Shown here: positions 31,861 to 38,384 of the stretch, in pieces | Layout of the letters: every line of letters starts with the position of its first letter | How positions within the stretch are numbered: position 1 is the first letter of the stretch | NCBI GenBank assembly: GCA_036378175.1 | Contig: DASUWY010000029.1 | Span: 1-38,384, forward strand | Source: Thermoleophilaceae bacterium | GTDB lineage: Bacteria > Actinomycetota > Thermoleophilia > Solirubrobacterales > Thermoleophilaceae | Direction of reading: 5' to 3' | Length of the DNA: 38,384 bases | Position numbers and translations under genes: made by a program | The notes under the pieces: generated by a model | What the model saw: only the letters and a program-made list of their open reading frames with translations | What the model was told of the DNA's origin: nothing | Database searches by the model: none

Positions 31861-34470
31861 ATGAAGGCGGCCGAGATCCGCGAGAAGTTCCTGTCCTTTT
31901 TCGAGGGGCGCGATCACCTGCGCGTGCCCTCGGCGTCGCTCGTGCCGTCGACCTATGACCCGTCGGTGCTTCTGACCACGGCGGGCATGCAGCCGTTCCA
32001 GCCCTACTTCCGCGGCGAGGAGACGCCGCCGCACGTGCGGCTCACGTCGTGCCAGAAGGTTTTTCGCACCACCGACATCGAGAACGTGGGGCTCACGGCC
32101 CGCCATCTCACGTTCTTCCAGATGCTCGGCAACTTCTCGTTCGGCGACTACTTCAAGCAGGGCGCGGTGGACGCGGCGTGGGAGCTCTCGCTGAACGGGT
32201 TCGGCTTCGATCCCGAGCAGATCTGGGTCACCGTCTTCGGCGGCGACGAGGAGCTGGGCATCGGCCCGGACGACGAGGCGATCGCCTGCTGGCACTCGGT
32301 CGGCGTGCCGGATGGCCGCATCGTCCTGCTCGGCCGCGAGGACAACTTCTGGCAGGCGGGGCCAACGGGCCCGTGCGGACCCTGCTCCGAGCTCTACCTC
32401 GACCGCGGGCTCGACTTCGGGCGCGAGGAGGACCGGCCGGGGGACGACACCGAGCGCTTCCTCGAGTACTGGAACCTCGTGTTCATGCAGCTCTTCCTCC
32501 ACGACGACGGCTCGACCACGCCGCTGCCCAAGCAGAACATCGACACGGGACTCGGGCTCGAGCGGATGGCGGCCATCATGCAGGACGTGCCGTCCGTGTT
32601 CGAGACGGACGAGTTCCTGCCGCTCGTGCAGCTCGGCGAGTCGCTGTCCGGCCGCAAGATGGGGGAGAGCCAGGAGGTCACGCGCGCGCTGCGGATCCTT
32701 GCGGACCACGGGCGCGGGATGACGTTCCTGCTCGGCGACGGCGTGGTGCCGTCGAACGAGGAGCGCGGCTACGTGCTGCGGCGGATCATGCGCCGCGCGG
32801 TGCAGCAGGGACGCAAGCTCGGCATCGAGCACCGGTTCCTGCAGCAGCTCTGCGACACCGTGATCGACGTGATGGGCGACGCCTACCCGGATCTCCGCTC
32901 GCAGCGCGACACGATCATGAAGTGGGCGGCCTCGGAGGAGGAGAGCTTCGGCCGGACGCTCGAGCAGGGCGAGCGGCTGCTGGCCGAGATCGTCGCCCGC
33001 GCGAAGCGGGACGAGACCTCGTGGGTGGATGCCGAAGAGGCGTTCCGCCTGCACGACACGTATGGCTTTCCCTACGAGCTCACGAAGGAGCTGCTCGCGG
33101 AGGAAGGCCTGTCGGTGGACGACGAGGGCTTCGCCGAGCTGATGGAGCAGGCGCGCCAGGTGGCGCGCGCCGGCGGCCGCCGCAGCGGCGGCGAGAAGCA
33201 CGAGCGCGTGCTCACCTTCGCGCGCAACGCGGGCTTCCAGACCCGCTTCGTGGGCTACGAGACCACCGAGTGGGACACCACCATCGGCGCGCTCGAGCGC
33301 GAGAACGGACGCTTCCTGGCGAAGCTCCCAGAGAGCCCCTTCTACGCGGAGGGTGGCGGCCAAGTGTCGGACACCGGGGTGGTGGAGACGCCGTCCGGGC
33401 GTGCGGAGGTGGCGAACGTCTACCGCATCGGCGACGACCAGACGGTCGCGCTCGAGCTGAAGGACGGCGAGATCGAGATCGGCGAGCCGGCGCGCGCGCT
33501 CGTGAACCGTGACACGCGCCTGGCCACGATGGCGAACCACACGGCCACCCACCTTCTCCACGCCGCACTGCGCGCGGAGCTCGGCACCCACGTGCGCCAG
33601 GCGGGGTCCTATGTGGGTCCGGACAAGCTGCGCTTCGACTTCACCCACGGCGAGCGGCTCACGCACGCGCAGATCGCGGCGGTGGAGGAGCGCGTGAACG
33701 AGTGGATCCTGCAGAGCCATCCCGTGCGCGCGGTGGAGACCACCCGCGACGAGGCGGAGCGGCTCGGGGCGATGGCGCTCTTCGGCGAGAAGTACGGCGA
33801 CATCGTGCGGATGGTGGAGGTCGAGGACGTGTCGCGCGAGCTGTGCGGCGGCACGCACGTGGGGACGACGGCGGAGATCGGTCTCTTCCACCTCACGCAC
33901 GAGACGTCCAGCGCGTCGAACGTGCGACGGGTGGAGGCGGTCACCGGTCCCGGCGGAGTCGATCTCTTCCGCAGGCGCACGCGTGAGTTCGCGGAGCTCG
34001 CGGCGATGCTCAAGGTGCCGGAGCAGGACGTGGTGTCCGCGGTGGAGAAGCTGCAGCAGCAGCTGCGTGAGGCGCAGCAGCGCCCTCGTCAGGACGACCG
34101 CGCGGTGGCCGACTCGCTTGTGAGCGGCGCCAGGGAGATCGGCGGGATCAGAATCGTGACCGAGGTGGTGGAGGCGCCCGACGCGAAGGCGCTGCTCGAG
34201 CTGTCGGATCGCGTGAAGCAGACGCTCGGTGATTCGGCCGTGGTGCTCGGCACGGCGGTGGACGGCCGCGTGCACCTCGTGGCGAACTTCGCCGACGCGG
34301 CGGTGCGGCGCGGACTCAAGGCAGGCGACGTCGTGCGCACGGCGGCGCAGGTGGCCGGCGGCGGCGGAGGAGGGCGCGACACCATGGCGCAGGCCGGCGG
34401 CCGCGACCCCGAGAAGCTCCCCGAGGCGATCACCGCGGCGCGAGTTGCGATAGAACGCGCCCTGGGATGA
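31861..34470 (+). CDS. alaS: Alanyl-tRNA synthetase
   Basis: 869 residues, full length. Class II catalytic core with FFEGRDHLRVPSASLVPS and RHLTFFQMLGNFSFGDYFK, tRNA-recognition domain, editing domain with zinc-binding H560-T-A-T-H564 and C662-G-G-T-H666, and a C-terminal DHHA1-like domain ending in the glycine-rich GGGGGGRDTMAQAGG. Charges tRNA-Ala and clears Ser/Gly mischarging. The ATG at 31861 gives the family start MKAAEIREKFLSFFE; an in-frame extension to 31708 is not needed. No T-box is seen upstream. The stop overlaps ruvX (ATGA). Confidence 0.97.
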   Translation: MKAAEIREKFLSFFEGRDHLRVPSASLVPSTYDPSVLLTTAGMQPFQPYFRGEETPPHVRLTSCQKVFRTTDIENVGLTARHLTFFQMLGNFSFGDYFKQGAVDAAWELSLNGFGFDPEQIWVTVFGGDEELGIGPDDEAIACWHSVGVPDGRIVLLGREDNFWQAGPTGPCGPCSELYLDRGLDFGREEDRPGDDTERFLEYWNLVFMQLFLHDDGSTTPLPKQNIDTGLGLERMAAIMQDVPSVFETDEFLPLVQLGESLSGRKMGESQEVTRALRILADHGRGMTFLLGDGVVPSNEERGYVLRRIMRRAVQQGRKLGIEHRFLQQLCDTVIDVMGDAYPDLRSQRDTIMKWAASEEESFGRTLEQGERLLAEIVARAKRDETSWVDAEEAFRLHDTYGFPYELTKELLAEEGLSVDDEGFAELMEQARQVARAGGRRSGGEKHERVLTFARNAGFQTRFVGYETTEWDTTIGALERENGRFLAKLPESPFYAEGGGQVSDTGVVETPSGRAEVANVYRIGDDQTVALELKDGEIEIGEPARALVNRDTRLATMANHTATHLLHAALRAELGTHVRQAGSYVGPDKLRFDFTHGERLTHAQIAAVEERVNEWILQSHPVRAVETTRDEAERLGAMALFGEKYGDIVRMVEVEDVSRELCGGTHVGTTAEIGLFHLTHETSSASNVRRVEAVTGPGGVDLFRRRTREFAELAAMLKVPEQDVVSAVEKLQQQLREAQQRPRQDDRAVADSLVSGAREIGGIRIVTEVVEAPDAKALLELSDRVKQTLGDSAVVLGTAVDGRVHLVANFADAAVRRGLKAGDVVRTAAQVAGGGGGGRDTMAQAGGRDPEKLPEAITAARVAIERALG

Positions 34471-34862
34471 GCCGGATACTCGCGCTCGACTTCGGCGAGG
34501 CGCGCTGCGGCTGCGCAATCTCCGATCCAACAGGCACTCTCGCCACGCCGGTGGGCGCGGTGGAGCGCCCTGCTTCGCGGCGCGGGCTTGCCACGATCGC
34601 AGCGCTGGCGCGTGACAGGCAGGTGGAGCGCGTGGTGGTCGGCCTTCCCCTTACGCTCGCCGGCGAGGAGGGACAGCAGGCTCGCGCCACGCGCGAGTTC
34701 GCGGCCCGCCTCGGTGAGCTCCTTTCGGTGCCCGTGGAGCTGCACGACGAACGGCTCACCACGCGACAGGCGGAACGCACGGGAGGCGGCGCGGACGCCG
34801 ACTCGCGTGCGGCCGCGCACCTGCTGGAGGCTTACCTGGCGGCGAGCGGACGGGCGACGTGA
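34467..34862 (+). CDS. ruvX: RuvX/YqgF-family Holliday-junction-resolvase-like nuclease
   Basis: 131 residues with the RNase H-like fold. LDFGEARCGCAISD at the start carries the first catalytic Asp; VVVGLPLTLAGEEG, HDERLTTRQAE and DSRAAAHLLEAYL complete the motifs. YqgF proteins act in 16S rRNA processing and possibly in recombination. Both flanking overlaps are four bases (alaS and mltG). The alaS-ruvX-mltG order is widely conserved in Firmicutes and Actinomycetota. Confidence 0.93.
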   Translation: MSRILALDFGEARCGCAISDPTGTLATPVGAVERPASRRGLATIAALARDRQVERVVVGLPLTLAGEEGQQARATREFAARLGELLSVPVELHDERLTTRQAERTGGGADADSRAAAHLLEAYLAASGRAT

Positions 34863-36061
34863 GCGAGCAGTGGCTACGCTCCGACGAGGAGCGCGAACGC
34901 GCGCGTCTGGAGCGCGAGGCACGACGCGCGGGACGCGACGGTGATGGTCTTTACGTTCAGAAGCGTGAGCCGCGGCCGCGCGCGCCGCGGCGGCCACATG
35001 GGCCGCGCGCACCACACGGACGCAACGTGATGGCCAGACGCGTTATCGCGGTCCTCGCCCTGGTCGTCGTGGTCGCGGCGGCCTGGTTTCTCATCTCGCT
35101 GTTTCAGCCGTTCACCGGCAGCGGCTCCGGCAGCGCAACGGTGAGCATTCCCCGCGGCGCGAACGTGAGCACCATCGGGGACATCCTCGCGAGGCGCGGC
35201 GTGGTGTCGAGCTCGTTCTTCTTCGAGGTGCGCGCGCGTCTGTCAGGCCGTACCGGCGACCTCAAGCCGGGGGTGTACCACCTCAAGCACGACATGAGCT
35301 ACTCTGCGGCGCTCGACGCGCTCACGAAGGGCGTTGCGCCGAACGTGGTCCAGGTGGTGATCCCGGAGGGGCGCTCGCGCCGCGAGATCGTGCCGCTCAC
35401 AGGCAAGCTCAAGGGCAGCTACATGGCCGCCACCGTGCACTCGCCCTACCTCAATCCCCGCCGCTACGGCGCGAAGCACGCGCGCAACCTGGAGGGATTC
35501 CTCTTCCCGGCCAGCTATCAGCTGAAGAAGGGCGCCAGCGTCAATGCGCTTGTGAAGGACCAGCTTCAGGCGTTCCGCCAGAACTTCGGGAAGGTGAACC
35601 TGTCGTACGCGCGCAAGAAGAACCTCACGCCGTACGACGTGCTCACGATCGCGTCCATGGTCGAGCGCGAGGCATCGATCCCAAGGGACCGCCCGCTGAT
35701 CGCGTCCGTGATCTACAACCGGCTGCACGACCACATCCCGCTCGGCATCGACTCCACCCTCCGCTACGCCCTCAACGACTGGACGAAGCCGCTGCGCGTG
35801 TCACAGCTCGCCTCGCCGAGCCCGTACAACACCCGTAACCACCAGGGGTTGCCGCCCGGCCCGATCGGCAACCCCGGCCTCGCCTCGATCGAGGCCGCGG
35901 CGCACCCCGCGCACACGAGCTACCTGTTCTTCGTGGTCAAGCCGTGCGGGAACGGCGCCCACGTGTTCTCGAGCACTGACGCGCAGTTCCAGCGCGACAG
36001 CGCGCGCTACAACGCCGCCCGGCAGCAGCGCGGCGGCCGCTCGCCCGAGAAGTGCAAGTAG
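34859..36061 (+). CDS. mltG: Endolytic murein transglycosylase MltG
   Basis: 400 residues. Basic cytosolic N-terminus (1-60), one membrane helix (about 62-82), then the extracytoplasmic YceG domain with a LysM-like part (SIPRGANVSTIGDIL) and the catalytic segment around E269 (SMVEREASIP), IYNRL and GIDSTLRYAL. Cleaves nascent peptidoglycan strands and limits their length. The GTG overlaps ruvX; an internal ATG at 35030 just before the helix is an alternative start. The gene overlaps aroE by 10 bases. Confidence 0.93.
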   Translation: MSEQWLRSDEERERARLEREARRAGRDGDGLYVQKREPRPRAPRRPHGPRAPHGRNVMARRVIAVLALVVVVAAAWFLISLFQPFTGSGSGSATVSIPRGANVSTIGDILARRGVVSSSFFFEVRARLSGRTGDLKPGVYHLKHDMSYSAALDALTKGVAPNVVQVVIPEGRSRREIVPLTGKLKGSYMAATVHSPYLNPRRYGAKHARNLEGFLFPASYQLKKGASVNALVKDQLQAFRQNFGKVNLSYARKKNLTPYDVLTIASMVEREASIPRDRPLIASVIYNRLHDHIPLGIDSTLRYALNDWTKPLRVSQLASPSPYNTRNHQGLPPGPIGNPGLASIEAAAHPAHTSYLFFVVKPCGNGAHVFSSTDAQFQRDSARYNAARQQRGGRSPEKCK

Positions 36062-36849
36062 CACTCGCGGGGGTGCTGGGGTTCCCGGTAGCGCACAGCC
36101 GCTCGCCGGACATGCAGAACGCGGCGTTCCGGATCCTCGGTCTCCACTGGCGCTACGTGAAGCTCCCCGTGCCGCCCGCGCTCTTCACGGAGACGGTGCG
36201 CGCGCTGCCGGGCTCCGGCTTCCGCGGCGCGAACGTGACCATCCCGCACAAGCGCGCGGCCCTCGAGCTCGCGGACGAACGCACACCCTCGGCCGCCGCG
36301 ATCGGCGCGGCGAACACGCTCACGTTCCTCGAGCACGGCCGCATCGAGGCGCACAACACAGACGCCCCCGGCTTTATCGCGGCGCTGGGGGAGGACGACG
36401 TCCGCGGCCTCAGGGCATGCGTGCTGGGCGCAGGCGGCGCCGGCCGCGCGGTGGCATGGGCACTGCGCGAGGCAGGAGCGGCGGAAGTGTCGGTGTGGAA
36501 CCGGACTCCAGAACGAGCGACCGACCTGGCAAAGGCGCTGGGAGTGACCTCCGTCCTCCGGCCTCCGTCCTCCGACCTGCTGGTCAACGCCACCAGCGTC
36601 GGTCTAGAGCCGCGACTCGACGAAGCAGCAACGCTCGAAGCGCTGCAACTCGACCAGCCCGCCCCGATCGTCGTCGACCTGGTCTATGGAGAGACGCGCA
36701 CGCCACTTCTCGAGTGGGCCGATCGGGCGGGCTCCCGCACCGTCGACGGCCTCGAGGTGCTCGTGCGCCAGGGGGCGCTCAGCTTCGAACGCTGGACGGG
36801 CCTGGACGCGCCGCTCGAGGCGATGCGCGCGGCGGCGGCGTCCAGATGA
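36052..36849 (+). CDS. aroE: Shikimate dehydrogenase
   Basis: 265 residues. Substrate site GFPVAHSRSPDMQNAAF, catalytic K67 (NVTIPHKRAAL) and D104 (HNTDAPGF), then the NADPH-binding loop GAGGAGRAVAWAL and NRTPERA. Reduces 3-dehydroshikimate to shikimate for aromatic amino acids. The GTG at 36052 lies inside the end of mltG. A 14-bp tandem repeat (36548-36575) encodes part of the RPPSSDLL segment. The stop codon sits in a hairpin (36840-36858). Confidence 0.94.
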   Translation: MQVALAGVLGFPVAHSRSPDMQNAAFRILGLHWRYVKLPVPPALFTETVRALPGSGFRGANVTIPHKRAALELADERTPSAAAIGAANTLTFLEHGRIEAHNTDAPGFIAALGEDDVRGLRACVLGAGGAGRAVAWALREAGAAEVSVWNRTPERATDLAKALGVTSVLRPPSSDLLVNATSVGLEPRLDEAATLEALQLDQPAPIVVDLVYGETRTPLLEWADRAGSRTVDGLEVLVRQGALSFERWTGLDAPLEAMRAAAASR

Positions 36850-36858
36850 CATCTGGAC
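36840..36858. repeat. 8-bp inverted repeat across the aroE stop codon
   Basis: GTCCAGAT (36840-36847), spacer GAC, ATCTGGAC (36851-36858), all eight pairs perfect. The TGA stop (36847-36849) lies in the loop side. There is no T-run. It could be a transcript-end hairpin or an operator for the following pilus-related gene. Confidence 0.5.
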
Positions 36859-36909
36859 ACATCGCTCTGGCCCTAAACATCCGTCCATCCCCTGCCGATA
36901 TGCAGGGCG

Positions 36910-37521
36910 ATGGCTCTCCCCCGTCCAGCCCTCCTCGGGATCCTCGGAGCACTGCTCGTGGCTGCCACCTTCATGGTCATGCACCGTGGCGGCAGCTCCA
37001 CGGCCTCCTCGGCTCCCCCTACCGTGCCCGCGCACGCGGCGGCGCCCAAGCCGGCGCAGGCAGGCCACGCAGGGGCAAAGCCGGCTAAGCACGTCACGGC
37101 GGCACCGGCCAAGCCGGTGAAGCATGCGGCGGTCAAGCACACCGCGGCGAAGAAGTCCGCCCCCGTCAAGGTGAACACACCGGCCGGCCAGGAGGCGGGC
37201 GCGTCGGTGGGTCTCCCGCTGAAGGTGGCACAGGCATTCGCCAAGAAGCAGGTGGTGGTTCTCTACTTCGGCGCGCAGGGCGCTGATGACAACCTCACCG
37301 CCGATTCGGTCCGCTCCCTCAAGGCAAGCGCTGGACACCGGGTTGCTGTCTTCATGGACAAGCTCTCCAACTTGGCGGACTACCGTCGTGTCGTCGAGGG
37401 GCTAGACGTCTCCCAAGCTCCGTCGATCGTCCTCATCGACCGCCACCAGCAGGCGCAGGTCCTTGAGGGCTTCATCGACGCCGGGTCACTCCGCCAGGAC
37501 GTGGCGGACGTGACTCGATGA
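36910..37521 (+). CDS. Membrane-anchored protein with thioredoxin-fold-like domain lacking CxxC
   Basis: 203 residues. A short hydrophobic anchor (about residues 7-25), a long Ala/Lys/Pro/His-rich linker (about 28-100, many AKPAKH-type repeats), then a domain of about 90 residues. Its VVVLYFGAQGADDN strand, SLKASAGHRVAVFMD, and QAPSIVLIDRHQQ segment with a cis-Pro-like position look like a thioredoxin fold. The CxxC active site is absent (AQGADD), so no redox role is expected. The stop overlaps the start of the PilB/GspE gene (ATGA), suggesting a part in pilus or secretion assembly. No named family recognised. Confidence 0.72.
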   Translation: MALPRPALLGILGALLVAATFMVMHRGGSSTASSAPPTVPAHAAAPKPAQAGHAGAKPAKHVTAAPAKPVKHAAVKHTAAKKSAPVKVNTPAGQEAGASVGLPLKVAQAFAKKQVVVLYFGAQGADDNLTADSVRSLKASAGHRVAVFMDKLSNLADYRRVVEGLDVSQAPSIVLIDRHQQAQVLEGFIDAGSLRQDVADVTR

Positions 37522-38384
37522 CGGATCGCCCCGACGCTCCACACCTTCAGGCGATCCAGGGCGGCGAGGCCGCGGCCGCGGCGGCGGCCATAGACACGAC
37601 GGTCGACCCTGGGACCGGGCTCACGCCGCCGCGCATGCGCGGCGGGCGCGGGCGCTTCATCTCGGATGTGATCGTCGAGCTCGGCTTCGCGGCCGAGGAG
37701 CGCGTTCAGGCGGCGGTCGAGGAGGCGAAGTCCACCGGCCGCACGCCGGAGCAGGTGCTGCTGCAGTCGGGCGCGCTGAGCGCCGAGCAGCTCGCGCGCG
37801 CCACCGCCGAGCGCTTCGGGCTCGATCACGTCGACCTCTCGATCTACAAGCCGGACCTCGGCGCGCTCAACCTCGTGAACGCGCAGGCCGCGCGCCGCTA
37901 CAACGCGGTGCCGATCGGCTTCGAGGAGGGCGTGCTGCTGGTGGCGATGGCGGACCCGTCGAACGTGCTCGCACTCGACGACCTCAAGCTTCTGACGGGC
38001 CATGAGCTGCGCGCGGTCGTCGCGTCCGAGGAGGACGTGGGGGCGCTGATCTCGCGCATGAACCGCCTTGACGACGCGATCGCCGAGGCCGTCCAGGAGG
38101 ACGACAGCGAGGATCTCGCGCTCGTCTCGGACATCCGCGAGTCCGCGGACGACGCTCCGGTCATCAAGCTCGTCAACTCGGTGATCGCGCAGGCGGTGCA
38201 GGACGGCGCCTCGGACCTCCACTTCGAGCCGGACGCGAGCCGCGAGATGCGGGTGCGCTTCCGCGTCGACGGCGTGCTCAGCGAGGGCACCACGATCCCG
38301 CGCCGCATGGTGGCCGGCGTGGTGTCGCGCGTGAAGATCATGGCCAACCTCGACATCGCGGAGAAGCGGCTGCCGCAGGACGGC
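37518..38384 (+). CDS. PilB/GspE-type ATPase, 5' part (runs off the window)
   Basis: 289 residues are visible; the gene continues past the window end. After an Ala-rich start, an MshEN/T2SSE_N domain (about residues 45-150, FISDVIVELGFAAEERVQ and PIGFEEGVLLVAMADPSN) is followed by the beginning of the ATPase region (PVIKLVNSVIAQAVQDGASDLHFEP, and RFRVDGVLSEG). The Walker motifs lie beyond the end. It powers type IV pilus or type II secretion assembly. MshEN domains can bind c-di-GMP in some relatives. It is translationally coupled to the preceding thioredoxin-fold-like gene. Confidence 0.92.
   Translation, partial: MTDRPDAPHLQAIQGGEAAAAAAAIDTTVDPGTGLTPPRMRGGRGRFISDVIVELGFAAEERVQAAVEEAKSTGRTPEQVLLQSGALSAEQLARATAERFGLDHVDLSIYKPDLGALNLVNAQAARRYNAVPIGFEEGVLLVAMADPSNVLALDDLKLLTGHELRAVVASEEDVGALISRMNRLDDAIAEAVQEDDSEDLALVSDIRESADDAPVIKLVNSVIAQAVQDGASDLHFEPDASREMRVRFRVDGVLSEGTTIPRRMVAGVVSRVKIMANLDIAEKRLPQDG

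Overview
The window is high-GC, gene-dense bacterial chromosome that I attribute to an actinomycetote of the class Thermoleophilia (Solirubrobacterales-like). This rests on the GC-rich codon use, the many GTG starts and 3-4 base gene overlaps, the apparently leaderless genes, and the gene order. The order glyoxalase-II-like hydrolase, hisS, aspS ... mnmA ... alaS, ruvX, mltG, aroE matches the order known in Mycobacterium (Rv2581c to Rv2552c region) and resembles the hisS-aspS-bsrA-mnmA-alaS block of Bacillus. The taxonomic placement is inference; there is no rRNA gene here. No insertion sequence, prophage or CRISPR array is visible.

Layout. 1-6.6 kb: two APC-type permeases with C-terminal universal-stress-protein (USP) domains, a small membrane protein between them, two TrkA/RCK potassium-regulatory proteins and an FAD/NAD(P) ferredoxin-reductase-like protein. 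6.6-7.4 kb: tRNA-Gln(CTG) and an HNH nuclease whose start codon overlaps a perfect Gram-positive LexA (SOS) box. 7.4-10.9 kb, minus strand: a heterodimeric ABC exporter with one degenerate ATP site. 11-14.8 kb: three paralogous secreted glycoside-hydrolase-like proteins, two sharing a conserved promoter/leader element, with a small Met-rich membrane protein between the first two on the other strand. 14.8-15.8 kb: tRNA-Met(CAT) and glutamate formiminotransferase. 15.8-19.8 kb: a small membrane protein, an MBL-fold hydrolase, hisS and aspS. 19.8-20.05 kb: a structured non-coding RNA candidate that I interpret as 6S RNA. 20.1-22.7 kb: an mnmA gene with a fused NifU/IscU-like N-terminal domain, then an anti-sigma-like protein and a SigB/SigF-type sigma factor. 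22.8-28.7 kb: an oligopeptide/dipeptide ABC importer operon in the order permease C, binding protein, permease B, ATPase D, ATPase F. 28.7-30.3 kb: a leader-like region with a six-codon ORF and a strong terminator, then an MFS transporter. 30.3-31.7 kb, minus strand: a membrane HD-GYP protein. 31.9-36.8 kb: alaS, ruvX, mltG and aroE. 36.9 kb to the end: a thioredoxin-fold-like membrane-anchored protein coupled to the start of a PilB/GspE ATPase.

How the genes fit together. The permease/TrkA group probably forms a cation (K+) or amino-acid uptake unit. The synthetase block makes His-, Asp/Asn- and Ala-tRNA and modifies wobble uridines (MnmA). The anti-sigma/sigma pair is downstream of, and overlaps, mnmA. 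Many genes without a Shine-Dalgarno sequence carry a TAnnnT hexamer 7-9 bases before the start codon, pointing to leaderless transcripts.

Most notable points: the 6S RNA candidate with its own extended -10 promoter; the NifU-MnmA fusion, whose scaffold domain lacks the third cluster cysteine; the LexA-controlled HNH gene; the uORF plus terminator before the MFS gene; the two-locus 8-bp tandem repeat; and the conserved leader of the secreted hydrolases.
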